46,487 nucleotides of DNA from contig CALHDG010000156.1 in the NCBI GenBank assembly GCA_938023075.1, forward strand, positions 1 through 46,487. Reading direction: 5' to 3'. Shown here one piece after another: positions 1 to 9,300 of the stretch (its first letter is position 1; each line of letters opens with the position of its first letter). The notes beneath the pieces are model-generated. The model did no database searches, was not told the DNA's origin, and saw only the letters and a program-made list of their open reading frames with translations. Position numbers and translations under genes: made by a program. This stretch comes from an uncultured Chitinophagales bacterium. GTDB taxonomy: Bacteria > Bacteroidota > Bacteroidia > Chitinophagales > JAHDHT01.

Positions 1-89
1 TAAACTAGCCCCGATTGCAGCGGTTATGCTGCCTGAAGCGCATGATTTTGCAGCCTAGCCGCAGCATTTGAGCGAAAAGCGGGACGGGT
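1..89 (+). repeat. Repeat family C, copy 1 (GC-richer intergenic repeat)
   Basis: This stretch is almost identical to the reverse complement of 38369-38457, with about one visible difference over roughly 89 bases. It contains the shared core GATTGCAGCGGTTATG and ends in GCGGGACGGGT. A more diverged copy lies at 31497-31594. No open frame is conserved between copies. It is clearly more GC-rich than the surrounding intergenic DNA. The window edge may truncate it. Confidence 0.85.
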
Positions 90-196
90 GTTATTATGAT
101 GCTATGAGGTTTCGCTTCAAAAAAACAATGCAAAAGTGTCAAGTACTTTGTTGTTTGGATAAACTTGTCTAGCCATTTTAGTTAAAAACTAATGCT

Positions 197-1351
197 TTAT
201 TTTCTAATGCCTGCCGCCAATGGAGTTAAAGGAGCTTCCACCGGTATTCTACCTTGAACAATTGGCATAGAAACATTGTTTATACGAGGCAAAACATATT
301 TAGCGAACAAATTACATTCATCTAAATGTGGGTAGCCCGAAAAAATAAAAGCCCGAATACCCATAGAGCGATAACGGTTTATCTTTTCTACAATTTGATC
401 AGGATTGCCAACTAAAGCTGCCCCACAACCTGAGCGGGCTCTGCCAATACCGGTCCATAAATTGGCTTCGGTAAAACCTTCATCATCAGCCAGGTCGCGC
501 ATAGTGGCTTGTCTGGCTACACCCAACGATTTGGCATCTAATGCCCGTTCTCTGATTTCCGTACCTTTTTCTTCATCAATATTACTCATTAAATGTTTGG
601 TGTAGGCTATGGCTTCAGCTTCGGTTTCTCTTACAATTACGTGAATACGCAACCCAAAATCAACAGTTCTATTATAGTCCGCTGCTTTTTTGCTCATGGT
701 CATCATCAACTGTTGCAAACGGGTTTCGGTTTCAGGCCACATCAAGTAAACATCGCAATGTTCAGCACATAAGTCAACACCCGGTGGCGAATAACCCCCG
801 AAATACAACAGCGGTCCACCGTTTTGTTGATAGGGTTTTACAGGCTCTGTACCCAACTGAATATTATAAAAATTACCTTTAAAATTAATTTCGTCTTGTG
901 TCCAAGCTTGTTTTAAAATTTCAATTACTTCACGAGAGCGTTGATACCGGTCAGCAGAACTCAAATCAGTACCCGGCAAATTTGATGAAATGATATTGAT
1001 GGTTAAACGACCTTTTAAAATATGATCTAAAGTTGCCACAGCCCTTGCCAACATAGGTGGATGCACTTCACCACAACGGATAGCCGCCAACAAATTAATC
1101 TGCTTAGTTAACGGTGCTACCGCCGAGGCAAAGGTTAAAGTATCTTGCCCAACTTGGTAAGACGATGGACATAGAATATTTTTAAACCCATTTTTATCAG
1201 CTGTTAATAAAATATTGGAGGCATTATGCCAATTGCTTTTGTATTTTGGATCGTGGCTACCAAGCAATTCATCATCGCCATTACAAATAGGGGCAAACCA
1301 GGCTATTTCTGCCCCATCTAGTTCTTTTGATCGTATATTGATTTCTTCCAT
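197..1351 (-). CDS. ssuD: SsuD-like FMNH2-dependent alkanesulfonate monooxygenase (bacterial luciferase-like)
   Basis: The predicted protein of 384 aa belongs to the luciferase-like flavin monooxygenases. Close SsuD likeness is seen in the LRIHVIVRET stretch, in NLWTGIGRARSGCGAALVG and in the late FIFSGYPHLDE stretch. SsuD uses FMNH2 and O2 to release sulfite from alkanesulfonates in the cytoplasm. Length fits the family (about 380 aa). The frame stays open upstream to a TTG at 1397-1399, but that TTG lies inside a promoter -7 element (TACATTTG, 1397-1404), so the ATG at 1349-1351 is chosen. No ssuABC transporter or flavin reductase is adjacent; the next gene is an oligopeptide-type permease on the other strand. 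The exact substrate is inferred. Other luciferase-family sulfonate or sulfone monooxygenases are possible. Confidence 0.8.
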   Translation of the reverse strand: MEEINIRSKELDGAEIAWFAPICNGDDELLGSHDPKYKSNWHNASNILLTADKNGFKNILCPSSYQVGQDTLTFASAVAPLTKQINLLAAIRCGEVHPPMLARAVATLDHILKGRLTINIISSNLPGTDLSSADRYQRSREVIEILKQAWTQDEINFKGNFYNIQLGTEPVKPYQQNGGPLLYFGGYSPPGVDLCAEHCDVYLMWPETETRLQQLMMTMSKKAADYNRTVDFGLRIHVIVRETEAEAIAYTKHLMSNIDEEKGTEIRERALDAKSLGVARQATMRDLADDEGFTEANLWTGIGRARSGCGAALVGNPDQIVEKINRYRSMGIRAFIFSGYPHLDECNLFAKYVLPRINNVSMPIVQGRIPVEAPLTPLAAGIRK

Positions 1352-1396
1352 AATTTTTGATTTGCGAACCCTCCTTTTTGTAGGATGATTTATAGC

Positions 1397-1429
1397 CAAA
1401 TGTATAAATTTTTTAACTAACTACAAGCA
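1397..1429 (-). promoter_or_regulatory. Bacteroidota-type promoter of the ssuD-like gene
   Basis: On the minus strand the -7 element TACATTTG (1397-1404) matches TAnnTTTG exactly. A -33 CTTG lies at 1426-1429 with a 21-bp spacer. Transcription would start near 1392, about 40 nt before the ATG at 1351. This position argues against the upstream TTG as the start codon. Confidence 0.5.
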
Positions 1430-1832
1430 AGATCAATTATCATATTCAGAAGATGGCAATTTTGAAATGTTGAATTTCTAACTAAACAAATTTTACAGAT
1501 TCACGATGATTTATTTTCTTTACACTAAAAACAAATTCATCCACAAGGTTAACAAAAAAAGATTCTTCTAAAACAAAAGGGTATCTTTAATTTTGTTTAT
1601 ACATAAATCACATAGTTCTCTTCTCAGAACTCCAGACCCCAGCCCCAAAAATCAGCAGTTCCAGGCAGTTGTTTCGTAAAATAAAATGCGCATTTTTTAG
1701 GCATGCAGTTACGATTACCGACTTTTCCGAAATATACAAAACTAATTTTTACTTGCCTGGATGTTTATGAGCGCAACGATATTGTTCAATACCTTATCAA
1801 CAGCTTGCCAGCTATTGCCACCGCAACAATGA
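1430..1832. other. Intergenic stretch without a recognised gene
   Basis: About 400 bases with no convincing open frame on either strand. It is AT-rich and lies between a gene reading left and the helix-turn-helix remnant that starts at 1833. The part after about 1680 could be a further decayed piece of that remnant, but the frame is interrupted several times and nothing recognisable could be read from it. Confidence 0.5.
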
Positions 1833-2060
1833 TTTAAATGGTTTTGCCTTATCACCAGCAATTACATTGAGCAAGGCTTGTTTAGTCAGGCAGAAGTTCA
1901 ACAATGTTTTCAGGTTAGTATTGATTCGGTTTGCCGTTAGCTCAAAAAATATAGAACCTATGGTGAAACTGCTTTTTTTGGCGAACTAAACCGCCAAGGT
2001 AAATCGCACAAAATATTAGCAGAGTGAAAAGACCGTATCCAAAAAGCATTCTTTAAAGGT
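1833..2060 (+). pseudogene. Decayed helix-turn-helix (transposase-like) protein remnant
   Basis: One frame reads as a credible protein for about 75 codons, interrupted only by TAG at 1938-1940 and TGA at 2025-2027. It contains a helix-turn-helix-like stretch, LFSQAEVQQCFQVSIDSVCR, followed after the first stop by LKKYRTYGETAFFGELNRQG. The first stop sits where transposase-type HTH domains commonly carry tryptophan, so TGG to TAG is a plausible single mutation. The pattern recalls the N-terminal HTH of several transposase families, but the family could not be named. There is no start codon or intact C-terminal part. It lies directly upstream of the permease gene. Confidence 0.45.
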
Positions 2061-2107
2061 ATGATTCATTTTGGAATACAATTGCGAATACTTAACTTCA
2101 CCGCACT

Positions 2108-3163
2108 TTGATACAATTTATAACACGCCGTTTATTTACCGGTGCACTCAGCTTGTTTGGGGTGGTTGTTTTGGTATTTGTTTTATTTATGATTTTACCA
2201 ACCGACCCTGCCCGAATGACTTTAGGGCAACGTGCCGATGTCGCTTCTATTGAAGCTATTCAAAAAGAATTAGGCTTAGATAAACCTAAGCACATCCAAT
2301 TTTTATATTATTTGAATGATTTATCGCCAATCTCTTATCATAAAGATAGCGAAAAAAATCAAAGAAAATACAATTATGCGAAATTATTTAATATGAACGA
2401 GAAAGCGGTTGTATTTAAAATGCCGTATTTGCGAAAATCTTACCAATCGAAAAGAGATGTTAGTGCCATTTTGATAGATGCCTTACCGAAAACAATTATA
2501 CTGGCAAGTGCTGCTATACTACTGGCAATTATCTTCGGCATTACCTTTGGTATTATTGGTGCCTTAAAACAATTTTCTTTTATTGATAATTCTTTGTTGG
2601 TAACTTCCATTATGGGTATTTCTTTACCCAGTTATTTTTCAGGAATTGTATTGGCATTAATTTTTGGTTATTTATTGGCTGATTGGACCGGCTTAAACTA
2701 TACTGGCGGGCTTTGGGTACTCAACGATTATGGCGACGAAGAGTTGGTGTTAAAAAATTTAATTCTACCGGCTATTGCTCTTGGCATTCGCCCAATTGCC
2801 ATTATCACCATGCTCACCAGAAGCTCTATGTTAGAAGTCTTATCACAAGATTACATTCGAACTGCTTATGCCAAAGGGCTTTCGTATTGGAAAGTAGTAA
2901 TTAAACACGCTTTACGGAATGCGTTAAATCCGGTGGTTACCGCAGTATCGGGTTGGTTTGCCGGTTTGTTAGCGGGGGCTTATTTTATTGAGATCATTTT
3001 TGATTTTAAGGGTTTGGGCTATGTAACCATCAAAGCTATCGAAAACTTAGATTTTCCGGTTGTAATGGGTTCTGTATTGTTTGCAGCGGTTATTTTTGTT
3101 ACTATCAATATTTTGGTAGATGTTTTTTATGGAGTGTTAGATCCTAGAGTTTCTTTAAAGTGA
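2108..3163 (+). CDS. DppB/OppB-family ABC transporter permease (orphan)
   Basis: The 351-aa inner-membrane permease starts at TTG with MIQFITRRLF, the usual opening of DppB-type permeases. A first membrane span follows (about residues 9-30), then the FILPTDPARM stretch and a periplasmic loop. Several more spans occupy about residues 115-345. The EAA-like loop that contacts the ATPase is seen near HALRNALNPVV, followed by AGAYFIEIIFDFKGLG, characteristic of this family. Such permeases pair with a DppC-type permease, two ATPases and a binding protein to import di- or oligopeptides. None of these partners is adjacent, which is common in Bacteroidota, where the subunits are often scattered. The loop at about residues 60-105 is long and charged. 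Substrate cannot be read from sequence. Confidence 0.85.
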   Translation: MIQFITRRLFTGALSLFGVVVLVFVLFMILPTDPARMTLGQRADVASIEAIQKELGLDKPKHIQFLYYLNDLSPISYHKDSEKNQRKYNYAKLFNMNEKAVVFKMPYLRKSYQSKRDVSAILIDALPKTIILASAAILLAIIFGITFGIIGALKQFSFIDNSLLVTSIMGISLPSYFSGIVLALIFGYLLADWTGLNYTGGLWVLNDYGDEELVLKNLILPAIALGIRPIAIITMLTRSSMLEVLSQDYIRTAYAKGLSYWKVVIKHALRNALNPVVTAVSGWFAGLLAGAYFIEIIFDFKGLGYVTIKAIENLDFPVVMGSVLFAAVIFVTINILVDVFYGVLDPRVSLK

Positions 3164-3307
3164 TATTACTTTACAAATTTTGTTTTTTTTGTAACCTGTC
3201 TTATCTATAAACGTAAATTCAACTTACAAATAGCATTTATTATAACATATAACATATGTGTTATAATATAATACTAAAATATTTTTTCACGTATTAATCA
3301 ATCAATC

Positions 3308-4972
3308 ATGATAAACAGATTATCACTAATCGTTTTATCTATCCTTACTATCATTTGTCAAACCGTAAACGGACAAAATTGTAATTGTTCAAAATACTTA
3401 TATTTAAATGATACAGGCTTAGATTTTATAGAAAAGTTTAAAATTGACCCTAACGACGGCTCACTAACCGAAATTGGAGATGCTCAAAATGGTATGCCCT
3501 GGCTCAATGCAGCCGGAATTGTAGATGACCCACACGCCATTGCCAGCGACTTGAATGGCAATTTATACATTGGTGAAAATGACCAAATTAATAACGAATA
3601 CAACATTCAAAAATTTAGTTGTATTGGGCAAAAAATTGACGCCAATCTATCTACACCGGCAATTGACAATTTTGCCAATGATGGTTTTAGTTTTAACCAC
3701 TTTTCAATTGGTAATTTATTGTATACCAACATATTTAGCGATTTTCAAACCGGAACTGGCAATATTATTATATATGATTTATGCACAGGAAATCAAGTTG
3801 GTTGTATGAGAGAAGGCTACTTTTGGGGTTTTAATGAAGGAAATGATGGTTATTGGTATGCCACCGGTACAGGTGCTTCAGGTGGTTTTCAAGGCGGTAT
3901 TTATAGAGGATTAATTGATCCGGCAGCCTATACAGATGGGGCAGGAGGTTGCGGTTCATTTGAGCTATTTTTAACAGAAACTCAATTGGGTGTACCCTTT
4001 GGCTCCAGAATAATGGGAATCGATCAAGATGCTAGCGGTAATTTTTATATCGCTGTTTCTGCTGGTGGTGGTTTTAATCCTCCATCTTACATTCAAAAAT
4101 TAGATGTGAATGGTAATGTAATTGCACAATCGCTAACCGACACTCAATTTGATACTAATCTGGCAGATAATTTAAACTGGGCAGGCTCCAGAGGAGTAAC
4201 TTATAATAATGGATATGTGTATGTTTCTTCAGGTGATGATTGTATTGCTGTTTTTGAAAGTACCAATTTAAACTATGAACCTGCGCTTAGTAACAATATC
4301 ATAGCTAGTTTTCCAAAACAAATAGGTTTATTAGAAGAATGTTGCCCCATTAACAATCCCTTAACCATTGATACTTTAATATGTAATGGCACCGGAACGA
4401 TATCTTTTTTACTACAAGATATTTTAAATTGCAATTCATCCGTTTGTGAAGGAGAATGGTCGGTTGATATTACTGATCCAAATGTAACTTATGATGCCTG
4501 CGAAAATTCTATTGCTGTCAATCTTTCTGAAAATACTTGTACCTCATACACCTTAACTTCCGATGGTATGGCTACTAATAATCAATGTGGTCAATTCACT
4601 ATTAATATTAATTTTGAAACAGCTTCGATAACTTCTACAATTATTGAACCTGATCAAACTATCTGTCAAGGTGGCGTTCCACAACCCTTGGTAGCTATTA
4701 GTTCAACGGCTGGCGTGGTTCATCAATGGCAAAGCAGTACAACTGGTTGTAATGGTAGCTTTACTAATATACCCAATGCATCTAATAGCACTTATGCGCC
4801 GCCTGCATTAAATCAAACAACTTATTACCGGGCAATAACTTCCTTACCGGGTACTTGTAGCGATAAAAGTTGCTCAACTACCAGTAATTGCATTACTATT
4901 ACTACCGATATCCCCCCACCAAGATGCATAAATGAATTTGGTGAATTTACTATACAGAAAAGAAGACCCTAG
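3308..4972 (+). CDS. Secreted propeller-like protein with Ig-like C-terminal part
   Basis: The 554-aa protein begins with a classical signal peptide (residues 1-22, cleavage near VNG-QN), so it is exported. Residues about 25-330 hold repeated blocks with DPHAIASDLNGNLYIGEN- and DASGNFYIAVS-like stretches, typical of NHL/SMP-30-like beta-propellers. The remaining part has many cysteines and an Ig-like stretch with QWQSSTTGCNGSFTNIPNAS, common in Bacteroidota adhesin-like proteins. No T9SS sorting domain or FlgD-like ending is present: the protein stops after CINEFGEFTIQKRRP, 7 bp from the convergent rlmH stop. It may have lost its C-terminal domains, or use another sorting tail. Function unknown; a surface or extracellular role is inferred. 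Confidence 0.7.
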   Translation: MINRLSLIVLSILTIICQTVNGQNCNCSKYLYLNDTGLDFIEKFKIDPNDGSLTEIGDAQNGMPWLNAAGIVDDPHAIASDLNGNLYIGENDQINNEYNIQKFSCIGQKIDANLSTPAIDNFANDGFSFNHFSIGNLLYTNIFSDFQTGTGNIIIYDLCTGNQVGCMREGYFWGFNEGNDGYWYATGTGASGGFQGGIYRGLIDPAAYTDGAGGCGSFELFLTETQLGVPFGSRIMGIDQDASGNFYIAVSAGGGFNPPSYIQKLDVNGNVIAQSLTDTQFDTNLADNLNWAGSRGVTYNNGYVYVSSGDDCIAVFESTNLNYEPALSNNIIASFPKQIGLLEECCPINNPLTIDTLICNGTGTISFLLQDILNCNSSVCEGEWSVDITDPNVTYDACENSIAVNLSENTCTSYTLTSDGMATNNQCGQFTININFETASITSTIIEPDQTICQGGVPQPLVAISSTAGVVHQWQSSTTGCNGSFTNIPNASNSTYAPPALNQTTYYRAITSLPGTCSDKSCSTTSNCITITTDIPPPRCINEFGEFTIQKRRP

Positions 4973-4979
4973 TTTTAAA

Positions 4980-5450
4980 TTATGGATTGTGATAGGGCAA
5001 GCGATGTATGATAGATACTGCTCGATACAGTTGTTCAGCAAAAATTAAACGGATTAATTGATGCGAAAAAGTCATAGGAGAAAGGGCTAATTTAAAATTG
5101 GCTTGCGTGTAAATAGCATCGTCAAAACCAAAAGCTCCACCAACAAAAAATTGAATAGGATTATATCCATTATAAATCCATTTTTCTAAAGTTTTGGCAA
5201 AGTCTGCTGAATGAATTGACTTTCCTTTTTCATCTAACAAAATAGAAAAACTGTCTTTTGTAAAGTGAGGTGCTAATAATTTTGCCTCCTCTTTTTTTAC
5301 CGCTGTTGCTTGAGTAGCTTTTATTTTATTGCTACTAATACAATGGATGCTGAAGTTATAATATTTATTAATTCGTTTAAGATAAACTTCTAAGCCATTG
5401 TGTACAAAAGTTTGGTTTGTCTTTCCTATAACAATCAGTTTTATTTTCAA
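4980..5450 (-). CDS. rlmH: 23S rRNA (pseudouridine-1915 N3) methyltransferase RlmH
   Basis: The 156-aa protein matches RlmH (old name YbeA), a small SPOUT methyltransferase that uses S-adenosylmethionine to methylate pseudouridine 1915 in helix 69 of 23S rRNA. The SAM-binding trefoil-knot region is seen as FFVGGAFGFDD (about residues 100-110). It is followed by LSPMTFSHQLIRLIFAEQLYR and the terminal HRLPYHNP, where family members end in a YH motif. Length is as usual. The start is TTG (5448-5450), giving MKIKLIVIGK; no in-frame ATG lies upstream. It is convergent with the secreted protein gene, with stops 7 bp apart. No operon partner is visible. Confidence 0.95.
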   Translation of the reverse strand: MKIKLIVIGKTNQTFVHNGLEVYLKRINKYYNFSIHCISSNKIKATQATAVKKEEAKLLAPHFTKDSFSILLDEKGKSIHSADFAKTLEKWIYNGYNPIQFFVGGAFGFDDAIYTQANFKLALSPMTFSHQLIRLIFAEQLYRAVSIIHRLPYHNP

Positions 5451-5559
5451 ATGAATATTTATTTTTTAAAAGTAACTTTCAGTAATTTATCAGTTTCCAA
5501 ATTATGAAAAAGAATTGGAAAAACCTGCTATTGCTTTGTATAACTGCTTATATGTTGAG

Positions 5560-5660
5560 TTGCTTAGTAGTCTGTCAAGTTGATGATGTCTGATTAATTT
5601 GAGTAAAATTCGTATGAGTACGAGGCGGAGGTTATCAAGCATAGCCTGAGCCTCCGCATT
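5560..5660 (-). repeat. Coding-like repeat family E, copy 1
   Basis: Read on the minus strand, this stretch matches 43357-43443 on the plus strand over about 85 bases (core ATGCTTGATAACCTCCGCCT). Both encode AMLDNLRLVL followed by RILLKLIRH. Several of the differences are synonymous (CTC/CTT, AGA/CGA, CAT/CAC), so the parent was probably a protein-coding gene. Here the frame is open through 5502, but its 5' end runs into the MITE at 5672, so the whole is judged a gene fragment, not a gene. The parent family was not recognised; the C-terminus of a mobile-element protein is one guess. Confidence 0.65.
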
Positions 5661-5671
5661 ACTTAGTAATT

Positions 5672-5890
5672 TATGTTTCGGTAGTAGTATATATTTCATA
5701 ATAACTTGAATATAAATTATTTATGGAAATTGAAGTACTCAATAAAGTAAAGTTAACTTAATTCAAAATATAAAGCATACAATCATCCAAGTGAACCTGT
5801 TCACTTGTTGTAGTAAAGTAGCCACACTTTTGTTGACACAATGGAACAGGTTCCATTGGAACAGCAATTATTTTACTACCGAAACTTAAG
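5672..5890 (+). mobile_element. MITE family A, copy 1 (no transposase)
   Basis: This element of about 215 bp has terminal inverted repeats: left GTTTCGGTAGTAG, right CTACCGAAAC. It is near-identical to 22262-22482 and related to 18470-18676. The 9-bp sequence TTAGTAATT flanks it on both sides (5663-5671 and 5891-5899), as expected of a target-site duplication. Inside are two perfect 20-bp palindromes, CAAGTGAACCTGTTCACTTG (5788-5807) and CAATGGAACAGGTTCCATTG (5839-5858). It has no coding capacity. It sits between a gene fragment and a pseudogene. Confidence 0.85.
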
Positions 5891-6184
5891 TTAGTAATTG
5901 CTTTGGCACAAGCTGATTGTACTTTTTTGTACGCCTTTTCATTTGGTGTAATTGCCGATTGTCAATATCGTAGTCTTAATTGTAAATCAGTACCGAAACT
6001 ACAAGAAGCCGTTGCCTAATCAAGTATAACTATTCAAGTGGCGAGCCCAATGGAATCAATAAGCATATATTTGTTAAATGGCAAGCTGATACTCCACTAT
6101 AAAATGGCTGCGCATACAGCCGATTTTTCAATCCATAAATTTTGAAAGTTAGCTGCCGGGCATTATTACATTGGAATATTTTAA
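5891..6184 (+). pseudogene. Remnant of a secreted protein with type A T9SS C-terminal domain
   Basis: One continuous frame of 97 codons, broken by TAA at 6017-6019 and TGA at 6143-6145, ends at TAA 6182-6184. Between the stops it reads SSITIQVASPMESISIYLLN and then GKLILHYKMAAHTADFSI. After the second stop comes KLAAGHYYIGIF. This spacing of beta strands and the LNG and AGHYYI motifs are those of the type A sorting domain that sends proteins through the type IX secretion system. The upstream half (QADCTFLYAFSFGVIADC...) was not recognised. No start codon remains, and the MITE directly upstream may have cut the gene. The domain call rests on pattern recognition only. Confidence 0.6.
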
Positions 6185-6262
6185 ATTTAAATTAAGCATT
6201 CTAAAGTAAAAAAAGTAGACAATCACCAACATTAAAAATCTGAAATTAACCGATAGATTGTT

Positions 6263-6270
6263 TATTTTTG
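6263..6270 (+). promoter_or_regulatory. Candidate -7 promoter element of the large secreted protein
   Basis: TATTTTTG matches the Bacteroidota -7 consensus TAnnTTTG. It would start transcription near 6275, about 27 nt upstream of the GTG start at 6302. No convincing -33 TTTG is seen about 20 bp upstream, so the call is weaker than for other promoters here. Confidence 0.35.
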
Positions 6271-6301
6271 AACCTCATTTAAAATAAATACAAATAAAGT
6301 T

Positions 6302-9300
6302 GTGCGAAAGCATTCATTAGGTATGGTAGTTTTTGTGCTTAGCTTATTGCTAGGATGTTGCCAAAATCAGCTGCTTGCTTCACATGCGATGGCTTTAGAT
6401 TTTACCTATGAATGTCTTGGGCAAAATGAATACCGCTTTTATTTAAATTTTTATCAAGATTGTTCTGGCACCATTAATATTACCGCCCCACTAAATTGGC
6501 CCACTATCTATTTAAATGCTCAATCGTGTAATGAATTTATTGAGCTACCATTAAGTTTAGATCCACAAGCGGTTTCAACCGATACTCTTTATGATGCGTT
6601 CGGAAATGTAAGAAATGTAATTCCAAACTTTGAAGTAAGTGCTATTTGTGATGAGGTAGAAAGTACTTGTGGCGGTGGTCTTTTTCAAGGCGTAGAAAAA
6701 TTTGTGTTTACTGCAGATTACATCTTACCCAAAACATGCAATGATTGGACAATAAGTTACAGCAGTTGTTGCCGAAACGATGCCATTACCAATTTAGCAT
6801 CGCCAGAACTAACAGAGTTGTATGTAGAAGCATTAATTAACAACACCAACGGTATTTGTAATAATGCACCAACCTTTACGTCTTTACCGGTTCCCTATAT
6901 ATGTGTTGGGCAAAAAAGTTTTTATAACCATGGGGTGTTTGATGTTGATGGAAATGACTTAACCTTTAGTTTAATTAATCCACTAACCAAGGGTGCTGCC
7001 CCTATAGAGATCCGTCCAAGTTTTACGGCAACCCAACCTATACGATCGGTCAATAACGATTTTCAGTTCAACCAACAATCTGGTCAAATGGAGTTTACAC
7101 CTCGTTTACGAGAAGTAGATGTGGTTACCGTTTTGGTGGAAGAGTTTAATGCCAATGGAACATTAATTGGTTCGGTAATGCGAGATATTCAGGTAGTGAT
7201 TTTAGATTGTGATAATCAGCAATCGCAATTGGTAAATATTATTAATTTAAATGAAAATGCCGCGCTCCAAATTGATGAAACCACTTTTGAAGTTTGTCCT
7301 GGAGCCCGGTTTACTTTTGAGGTGATAGCAACCGACCCGGATGCGAACGATACCCTTCTGTTAAATACCAACTTATCTACTGCTATACCTGATGCTGAGT
7401 TTAGGGCTACCGGCATTAATCCGGTAAATGGAGTGTTTAGCTGGCAACCGGCAAAACAAGATATTGGCTATAATTCTTTTACCTTAAGTTTGTTAGATAA
7501 TGTTTGCCCCATACCCAGCAACCAAATTTTTGGCTTTAATATTTTTGTGTTAGAAGGCGTAAATGCTGGAGGAGACAAAATAAAATGTTCTGATGATCCG
7601 GTAATGCTAACAGCAAAAGGTGGGTCAAAATTTACATGGTCAAGTGAATCGGATATGCGGGTTACCTATCAATCGCAAAATGGAGATACACTGATGGTTA
7701 ATCCAAATAAAACCACTACCTACTTTGTAGAAAGTAATTTAAATGAAGGATGCAAAGTGGTAGATACCGTTGTGGTAAAAGTTCAGAATGAATTTGATTA
7801 TACGATCAGTCCAACCTTAAATGTTTGTCAATTTGATGAAATTCAATTATTGGTAGAACCTGATCCAGCAAATGGACCTTATACTTATTTATGGGAACCA
7901 AGCAATGCATTTACACGAGCAGACATTGCCAATCCAAGCCTCATAGCTAATGCCACTATGTTCTATACTGTTTCGGTTAGTAACAACAGCGGTTGTAGCA
8001 TTACTGATGTTGTACAAGTAAACGTTGCTGAAAATGTACCCGATTTATTAGTAGAGGCTTCAAAAGATACCATCTGTATTGGAGAGTTGATTGACTTGAG
8101 TGTTGAAGTGCAAGTTTGTGAAGATTGTGAAGTAGGGGAGGGCAATGCAGAAACCATAGATGCCAGCCCGTTTAATTTAATTTGGGAAGATGCTAAAATT
8201 CAAATGCTTTTTAAGGCAGAGGAATTAGCGGAAGCTAAGGTGCAAAGTGGTGCCATTAATCAATTAGTGTTAACAGTTACTGAAAAATCTAGTACCATTG
8301 ATTTAAGCAATTTTCAAATTGCTATGGCTAATACCAATGCCAACGCTTTAAACAGTATATTGGGTTTTTTAGATAATACGCAAAACGTTTTCGGTCCATC
8401 TACCTATACCGCTCAATTGGGTGAAAATGTTTTTTTGTTGGATGTGCCTTTTATTTGGGATGGCAATAGCAACCTAGTGGTAGAAATGTGTTTTGATAAT
8501 GAAGACGGTATATGGGGAGCACCTGATAAAGTAATATCCACCAATACCAATTTTGTTTCGGTATTAAAAGGCGATACCGATGGAGTCAGCAATTGCAACT
8601 TAGTTGGAGATGAAGAATTAACTGTACGACCCGACATACAATTTTTATCTAACCTAAGTAACAATAATTTACCAATGTTAGGCATTAATTGGTTAAATGC
8701 TGCTAATGCTAACAACTCAACCATAACAGTTATGCCTAACAACACAGCTTATTATGTGGTAGAGGTTGGTTCGGTTAAATGCTCTCGTACAGATTCCGTT
8801 CAAGTTTTCACCCATCCACAACCAAGCATTTCGTTAGGAGAAGATGTGCAAGTTTATGCCGGCGAAACCGTTCAGCTTACTGCCGAAGGAAATTTTACGA
8901 ATTTCGAGTGGCTAACTACCCAAGGCTTATCCGATGTAAACATAACCAATCCAATTTACGCGCTTAACCAAAGCACTCAACTCATTATTGCGGTTAGTAA
9001 TGAATTGAATTGTATCAACAGCGATACTTTACAAATTACTTTTGAAGGTTGCCGTGCAATAGAAGTACCTTCTGCCTTTTCACCTAATGGCGATGGTATT
9101 AATGATAAGCTACAAGCTATTCAATTAGATGATTACACTATATTTAAGCAATTAATTATTGCAAACCGTTACGGTGAATTAGTTTTTGAAACCAATAACC
9201 TTACTATTTTTTGGGATGGTACCTTTCGTGGCAAGAAACAACCTATTGGTGTATTTTCGTATTGGCTTAGCTACACTTGCGAAGATAAACTTGAACAAAA

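Noticed and set aside
1352-1399. Sixteen-codon N-terminal extension of the SsuD-like gene from a TTG start
   Set aside because: The TTG lies within a consensus -7 promoter element (1397-1404); translation from there would need a transcript that starts further upstream. The ATG at 1351 also gives the family's normal length.
3171-3194. Terminator behind the permease gene (TTACAAA/TTTGTAA hairpin)
   Set aside because: Seven A/T-rich pairs with a 10-nt loop are too weak to call with confidence.
5502-5699. 65-codon frame on the minus strand behind rlmH
   Set aside because: Its first codons come from the end of a MITE and the rest is a dispersed repeat fragment; there is no independent start or family support.
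8413-8745. 110-codon frame opposite the large secreted protein
   Set aside because: Antisense frame in a well-supported gene; no signal, domain or promoter was seen.
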